From NCBI GenBank assembly GCA_019828545.1, contig JACVRA010000816.1:442-12674 (forward strand): 12,233 nucleotides of DNA, given 5' to 3'. Position 1 is the stretch's first letter. Each line of letters opens with the position of its first letter. Of the stretch, positions 8,277 through 12,233 are shown in pieces. The position numbers and the translations under genes were made by a program. Origin of the DNA: Paracamarosporium sp. OC-R06-R3 (lineage: Eukaryota; Ascomycota; Dothideomycetes; Pleosporales; Didymosphaeriaceae). Below the pieces are notes generated by a model that was not told where the DNA came from, did not search any database, and saw only the letters and a program-made list of their open reading frames with translations.

Positions 8277-9087
8277 GGTTAACTAATCTCGATTCTATGT
8301 ACTCTCAAACCAACTTACGATGACCAAGAATCCTCTTTACTTGACATCCGAACAAAGGATCCCTCCCGCCCGGGATTTCCTACGGCAGAGAGTAACCCTA
8401 ACTCCATCGCGCCCTGCACGCCGGGTCTCCAGACTCGCCGCGTCCGCACACCCGGTCGAACTGGACGTCACCCCCCTAACGTGACGCGCGTCTGCGTGAA
8501 CAGTTGCACGACCGGGGTCAGAGGCCTTGTGAAATTCGCAAGGATGGTGGATCGAGATAGACAGCAGGTGAAGCGAAGACTGCACGATGGACTGGCGGCA
8601 ACGGTTGCGGACGGCCGATTTGTATGTGCGTGCGCCGGGGACGACGCGATGGCGTGAGCGTTGGGAGGGCGAAGCGGTGAGGGCGAAGCGCGTGTTGAGA
8701 CGATGCCGCAGTGTAGAAAGAATGGAGAGGATGAAGAGGACGCTGCGCGGCGTGTACGAGGGAAACTACCGGTACCGTGTAAACGCGCAGCGCCAGCGCG
8801 CTTGGCATTCAGCCACACCAAATCTGACCAACCAAAAACGCTGCTGCCTGGCCCAAACGCCAAGCATAGAAATAGGTGCCTAACTTGCAAGGCAAACTCG
8901 GCCGGAGCCTCTATCCCTCTACCAGCCTGCAAACCACCTCACGGTCTTCAATGAATTCTTTATGACGCGGTCGAAGTGCGACTCAAGGTACGTTACCACA
9001 AACAAGTTCCACATACACACGGCGGTTTGGGAATCATGTTTTATGTCGAAACTCAATAATGGCGATGCGTTTATTTAGTGGCTGTCG
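8277..9087. other. GC-rich block and flank without a convincing gene
   Basis: 8340-8960 is clearly more GC-rich than its surroundings and holds overlapping long open frames on both strands (for example plus 8587-8883 and minus 8932-8468). This is expected from high GC alone. The products are rich in Arg (plus) or Ser/Pro/Ala (minus) and show no domain. It lies upstream of the minus-strand gene at 8276 and may be its 5' region. 8960-9087 shows nothing. Confidence 0.4.
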
Positions 9088-9600
9088 CTACGTCTTCTTA
9101 TTATACCGGTAGGTAGTCTCGTGCTTTGCTGCTTTGTTCCTCGCGCTACTGCACCCGGACGCTAGTATTGCGACGCCGATCGGTACCCTTGTAATTAGGG
9201 CCTGTTCATCAAGCGCCGCGTTGATGATCTCGCGCTTCTTATCCTGCGGATTGCAAATGCGGTCGACGAACTTCATGCTTCCGTCGTAGCGCCAGTACCT
9301 GTATTTTTTCTCATCTAGAGGAACCCCAATAAGATCAAGCAATATTGCAAAAGACAAGAAGATGAGCATTTTTTCCGTCGGATTGTTTGCGCGGATGTTG
9401 GCGAGGAGCTGCATCGTCTTATCGATCTTGACAGAATTCTTGAAGTTCTTACAAAGGCATCTTATGTAACTCACCTCAGCATCCCTGTTACAGAGAGATG
9501 GCTTCTTCAGCTGCGACAGAGAGAGGCGGTTACTCACCTTCATTTGGGTCCGGCCTTTCCCTTTGCGCTTGCGGCCAGCGACAGCGACAGCGGAAGTATT
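9088..9600 (-). pseudogene. SNF2-family helicase C-terminal remnant with internal deletion
   Basis: The frame is open from just after TAA (9601-9603) to TAG at 9088. Numbered from the ATG at 9543, residues 36-95 carry the start of an SNF2/Rad5-like C-terminal helicase lobe: NSVKIDKTMQLLANIRANNP, a motif IV-like EKMLIFLSF, and RYDGSMKFVDR. The sequence then jumps at about 9260 to QDKKREIINAALDE, which resembles the segment found after motif VI in this family. Motifs V and VI, which complete ATP binding and hydrolysis, are absent. The last ~30 residues lose similarity. An upstream basic part (GRKRKGKGRTQ) is kept. With no ATPase lobe 1, it cannot be a working remodeller. SNF2 assignment is from recognisable motifs; the exact subfamily is not certain. 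Confidence 0.7.
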
Positions 9601-9606
9601 TTATTA

Positions 9607-9698
9607 TACTCGCCCCATGCGCCAAGCCTATCACATCATGGCTTTCTACCTACTATTATTATTAACCCCTGTGGTTAACGAAAACCGTGGGGCGAGTA
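9607..9698. repeat. TA-bounded 11-bp inverted repeat, candidate MITE
   Basis: TACTCGCCCCA (9607-9617) pairs perfectly with TGGGGCGAGTA (9688-9698). Each arm begins or ends in TA, so a TA duplication with CTCGCCCCA termini is possible. Between the arms is a second small stem (TTAACC...GGTTAA). The total of about 90 bp and the TA borders fit a small Tc1/mariner-derived MITE, but a chance hairpin cannot be excluded from one copy. Confidence 0.4.
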
Positions 9699-9699
9699 C

Positions 9700-10248
9700 T
9701 ATGTAGCTATCGTTGGGACTGCACGGGCACGCGTTAACGTCCCTATGCACGACAACACGAAAAGCAGCACTACTTCTACTGACGAGGGTAATTGGAACGA
9801 CGACCACGACGTCTTTCGCCTAGCTAAGCGCTGCGCGCACAGCGATCCGTCCTGTAGTTGTCTGTCGCTGTTCCCCGTTGACATCGACCTCGATTCCCAA
9901 GCGTGTGCGCTGCCTCACGCACGAAAACCTCACCCAGCGCACTCTGAACACGTCCCTACAGCACTCCCAACCATCAGAGCTCGCCTCTCCGCTGTCTATG
10001 TCGGGGCGTTCTGGATCGCCAACGCGTAGCGCCTGGGACACGTGTGTCACGCTTCAAGCTTTACCGCATTCATGTAGATACACAACGCGCACTGCCGGCT
10101 GATCTTCAGTCAACTTAACACGACACTGTCACGTAAGAAAGATAGCCCTCAATTGCCGAACGCCCGCCGCTTCACTCGATAATGAGAGCACAGGCATTCG
10201 TCGCCTGAAGCCTTTGTTACTCTTGCTCGAAGGCGTGGCAGAAAAAAG
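9700..10248. other. No clear gene; possible decayed 5' part of the Tc1-like element
   Basis: This stretch precedes the Tc1-like transposase relic and should hold its N-terminal HTH region and left TIR if the element were complete. Open frames (for example plus 9745-10029) do not resemble that HTH, and no end matching the right side (10960-11050) was found. It could be strongly diverged transposon sequence or unrelated DNA. Confidence 0.3.
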
Positions 10249-10960
10249 ATGGCCGTGTTCCTGTACGATGAGTTTGACGTCCTAACTAGTCTCTCTGTCT
10301 AGCATTAGTAGGGCGTTGAAGTCTATCAAGTGGACGAAAAAGGTGACGCAGCGCATAGCTAACGAACGCAATGCGGACCTTCGCGATTTTTATTTATATA
10401 AACTGCCCGCCTTCCGCTCACATTAGCTCGTCTACGTAGACGAATTTAGATGCGACAAGCGGATCAGCTTCAGACGTACCAGCTGGTCACCACTTAGAAC
10501 CACACCTGTAGAAATCACTCGTTTCTATTGGGACTGTAGGTATCGGATCCTGCCCGTATACACGCAAGATGGAGTCCTCTTCTTAAAGGTTTTCTAGGGA
10601 TCAACGGACAGCTTCGTGTTTAAGGATTTTGTAGAACAGCTTCTTCACCACTGTAGCCCAGACGCGGTTTTGATCATAGATAATGCTTCCTTCTACTACG
10701 GCAAACGAATTGAACAGATGTGTCTTAACGCAGGCGTCACGCTATTGTATCTACTGCCCTACTCGCCAGACCTTAATCTGATTGAGGAGTTCTTTGCAAA
10801 GCTGAAAGCCTTTATAAAAAAACAATAGCACGAATTTAAGAGCGGTCTGCACTAAGACTTTGGAGCCTTTCTAGAGTGGTGCGTCGATGTGGTGGGAGCA
10901 AAGGAGAGCAGCGCAAAAGGACACTTTTAGCATGTAGGCGTAGTAGTTAAAGAGAAATAA
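10249..10960 (+). pseudogene. Tc1/mariner (Ant1-like) DDE_3 transposase relic
   Basis: From ATG at 10249 the product starts MAVFLYDEFDV. A one-base shift near 10283-10288 then moves to the frame holding SSISRALKSIKWTKKVTQR and the catalytic core. Catalytic residues: D in LVYVDE (10439), D in LIIDNAS (10679), and E in PYSPDLNLIEEFF (10784). The spacing of 34 residues between the last two makes a DD34E triad, known for Tc1-type transposases. Stops interrupt the frame at 10424, 10595, 10826, 10853 and 10928, before the final TAA at 10958. Family context expects Gln or Trp at most of them (VFQGSTDS and KKQWHE-like), consistent with C:G-to-T:A change. The C-terminal tail (FLEWCVDVVGAKESSAKGHF) is well kept. 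TIRs were not found, so the element is dead and its limits are unknown. Confidence 0.85.
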
Positions 10961-11201
10961 AAGGTAGAAGGGCAATTTTTATATAGTTAAAGAACAATTA
11001 CATCCGTTATAATTTCTATCCAATAAAGGTTGTTAACTAGTATTAAGCGTTATGCAAAGTCTTGTATCGCTTCACCTACCTGTTACAAGCACAAGGAAGG
11101 AGCAGCCACAGGACAATAAGTATGAGGCGCTGAAGCCCGGAGGGCCCAATGCCGACCAAGACGACAAAGGAATCCTGCGGGGCAGGATGAGTCAGCCTGG
11201 G

Positions 11202-11266
11202 TCACGTGATAATGTCCCGCAGACACGAGGTATCTGCAGGACTACATCACGTGATGATGTCCCGCA
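11202..11266 (+). promoter_or_regulatory. Two direct repeats with TCACGTGAT in the LTR's upstream part
   Basis: TCACGTGATAATGTCCCGCA (11202-11221) and TCACGTGATGATGTCCCGCA (11247-11266) differ at one of 20 positions and lie 45 bp apart, 71-116 bp upstream of the TATA box. Each has the palindrome TCACGTGA with a CACGTG E-box. Duplicated upstream elements of this kind are typical LTR enhancers; binding by a bHLH factor is inference. Confidence 0.55.
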
Positions 11267-11336
11267 TACTGAGGAAGTCCCTGGGACTACCTCTGCTTGG
11301 CGGGACATCCGGACGGAAGAAGGAAGGGACGATTGG

Positions 11337-11344
11337 TATATAAT
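11337..11344 (+). promoter_or_regulatory. TATA box of the LTR-like block
   Basis: TATATAAT stands in a GC-richer context, downstream of the two TCACGTGAT repeats and upstream of a pyrimidine-rich stretch. It would place the U3/R border about 25-40 bp downstream on the plus strand. Confidence 0.45.
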
Positions 11345-11608
11345 CTAGGAGGATCTCTATACTGTTTTTATTCTTTGTAGTCAACTCTCACTCTCTCACT
11401 TTGTATCTAAATTGCAAGCACTTCTTATGTGCAAGAACAATCAGTCTTCCTTCGATACCTTGAGGTTGTCAGGTACCATTGATACCTGATTGGAGATTCA
11501 CCCCCTTGTTGCTAGACCGCTTTCCATCACTGAAGCTCCGCGGCCCCGCTACGATTAAACCCTACTGCCTTAGTACAGATCAGACCAGGTACGTAGGCGC
11601 CCGTAACA

Positions 11609-11896
11609 CTAGGTGAGCCAACCACCTCCGCAATATTTAATGTATGTCGCGCAATGCTGTGTAATCTGACAGGCGTATACTTTTAGAAGCTTCCCTCTAC
11701 TAGCGTATAAAAGGAGCGTGACAAAGGGATTGTTTCTATAGTATTATTTAGTACTAGCTGCCCTCTTGTGAGATTCACGAAGCTTCGATGTGGCAAAGAA
11801 TTACTATATATATACATGCACATCTCCGGCCCTCTCCAAATGCCGATTTAGAACAAACAATAGAGAAGAAGAACAAGTAAGCTTTCATAGACGTTC
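11609..11896. other. Intergenic; orphan TATA-like box
   Basis: No gene seen. TATAAAAG at 11706-11713 points rightward (plus strand), but no plus-strand gene follows. The neighbour to the right is read from the other strand, so this region should hold its 3' UTR. Some AT-rich microsatellite-like sequence (TATATATATA) lies near 11804-11813. Confidence 0.4.
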
Positions 11897-12233
11897 TTAT
11901 ATAAAGTGACATATCCAAACCTTTCCAGACCCTGTACCCAGACCAACACATGTACCTAATATAGTTGAGCACCTTGGTCGATATTCTGTCGGGAGCCACA
12001 CTAGATTTTGAGCATTGTTAGAAATCCAGGTGCTATCTAAGCTAAGCGCTATTCTCTGATAGACAGCTTGCTGGGGGTTTATCACGGTTTCAGAAGGTAG
12101 CGACGCAAGTATAGAGACGAGATCATTTGAGCTGCCATGGCCCTCGAGCGTCTGCAGGCACGCGCCGCTGCTCGCATCCCAGATCTTGACGGTGCGGTCC
12201 TCCGACGCCGACGCCAGCCTCGCCGAGTCGTGT
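11897..12233 (-). CDS. NACHT-WD40 type protein (HET-D/E-like), C-terminal end, truncated by the window edge
   Basis: The frame enters from the right edge and ends at 11897, giving 111 residues here. The first ~35 residues are one high-identity-type WD40 blade (HDSARLASASEDRTVKIWDA, then LQTLEGHG). Next comes a tail typical of fungal NACHT-WD40 proteins: a linker, then NLVWLPTEYRPRC and LGTGSGKVWICHF before the stop. In that family a NACHT ATPase drives oligomerisation, and the WD40 propeller, whose blades diversify by repeat exchange, senses ligands in heterokaryon incompatibility or defence. The NACHT and HET/effector parts lie outside the window, so they are inferred. No stop or shift is visible. 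The WD40 part is much more GC-rich than the tail, as often seen for actively exchanged WD40 repeats. Confidence 0.85.
   Translation of the reverse strand, partial: HDSARLASASEDRTVKIWDASSGACLQTLEGHGSSNDLVSILASLPSETVINPQQAVYQRIALSLDSTWISNNAQNLVWLPTEYRPRCSTILGTCVGLGTGSGKVWICHFI

Larger units (their letters stand above)
11081..11608 (+). mobile_element. Probable solo LTR of a retrotransposon (528 bp)
   Basis: The block begins TGTTAC and ends GTAACA, the TG...CA inverted termini of LTRs. It contains a TATA box (11337-11344) in the middle, followed by a pyrimidine-rich stretch, as in a U3-R-U5 layout. No gag-pol frame, primer-binding site or second LTR is seen next to it, so it would be a solo LTR. 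The flanking 5-mers (CTACC before, CTAGG after) share only CTA, so no clean target duplication supports it. A 98-codon plus-strand frame at 11052-11348 overlaps it, crosses its left border and looks like a chance frame. An unrelated repeat is the main alternative. Confidence 0.5.

Noticed and set aside
8394..8403. TAACCCTAAC resembling the telomere repeat CCCTAA
   Set aside because: Less than two units, in a GC-rich block, with no further copies nearby; chance is sufficient.
8468..8932. Minus-strand frame of 154 codons and plus-strand frames opposite it
   Set aside because: Overlapping open frames on both strands in GC-rich DNA, with low-complexity products and no domain; the minus frame has no ATG at its 5' end.
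9745..10102. Overlapping plus and minus frames between the possible MITE and the Tc1-like relic
   Set aside because: Products do not match the expected transposase HTH or any other family, and the frames overlap on both strands.
11052..11348. 98-codon plus-strand frame across the left end of the LTR-like block
   Set aside because: It crosses the LTR border and includes the repeated regulatory words; no domain; more likely non-coding LTR sequence.
11775..11999. Minus-strand frame of 74 codons overlapping the end of the WD40 gene
   Set aside because: It is in another frame from the NACHT-WD40 tail and mostly covers its 3' region; hydrophobic, AT-driven composition.
1..12233. CRISPR array, tRNA or rRNA genes
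   Set aside because: I looked for regularly spaced repeats and for tRNA T-loop-like words; the only GGTTCGA (near 14-20) lies within the TPR coding exon and no cloverleaf is evident.

Overview
The window looks like accessory, transposon-rich DNA of a filamentous ascomycete, most likely a dothideomycete/Pleosporales-type fungus. The basis is a 58-nt intron with typical fungal splice signals, fungal-type Fot1/pogo and Tc1/Ant1-like transposases, a truncated SNF2 helicase, a probable solo LTR, and pieces of TPR and NACHT-WD40 (NLR-type) genes. The species assignment is inference; no search could be run.

Layout. Positions 1-1152 (minus) hold the 5' part of a spliced TPR protein gene that runs off the left edge. 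A CACGTGAT palindrome lies in its upstream region. 1257-2160 is unassigned apart from a small two-TM reading frame. 2174-2752 (minus) is a decayed Fot1/pogo-type transposase fragment with five in-frame stops. 2760-4264 has no recognisable gene and becomes AT-rich toward its end.

4267-6137 is a structurally complete 1.87-kb Fot1/pogo element. It has TA target duplications, 65-bp TIRs carrying an internal 17-bp direct repeat, and one 550-codon transposase frame (minus) broken by four stops. 6622-8276 (minus) is a decayed gene of a family I do not recognise, with two stops and a frameshift. 8340-8960 is a GC-rich block without a convincing gene. 9088-9600 (minus) is an SNF2 helicase remnant with an internal deletion. 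9607-9698 is a small TA-bounded inverted repeat that could be a MITE. 10249-10960 (plus) is a Tc1/Ant1-like transposase relic with five stops and one frameshift. 11081-11608 is a probable solo LTR with TGTTAC...GTAACA ends. 11897-12233 (minus) is the 3' end of a NACHT-WD40-type gene that runs off the right edge.

Reading of the whole: the only genes without visible damage are the two partial ones at the edges, both of architectures common in fungal NLR and self/non-self recognition repertoires. Everything between them is dead or dying mobile DNA. Its stop codons are almost all TAG or TAA where the family context expects W or Q, so they look like C:G-to-T:A changes. That is the pattern expected from repeat-induced point mutation (RIP) or deamination. 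No operon-like cooperation between genes is visible, and I found no clearly new system. The least explained item is the unknown gene at 6622-8276.
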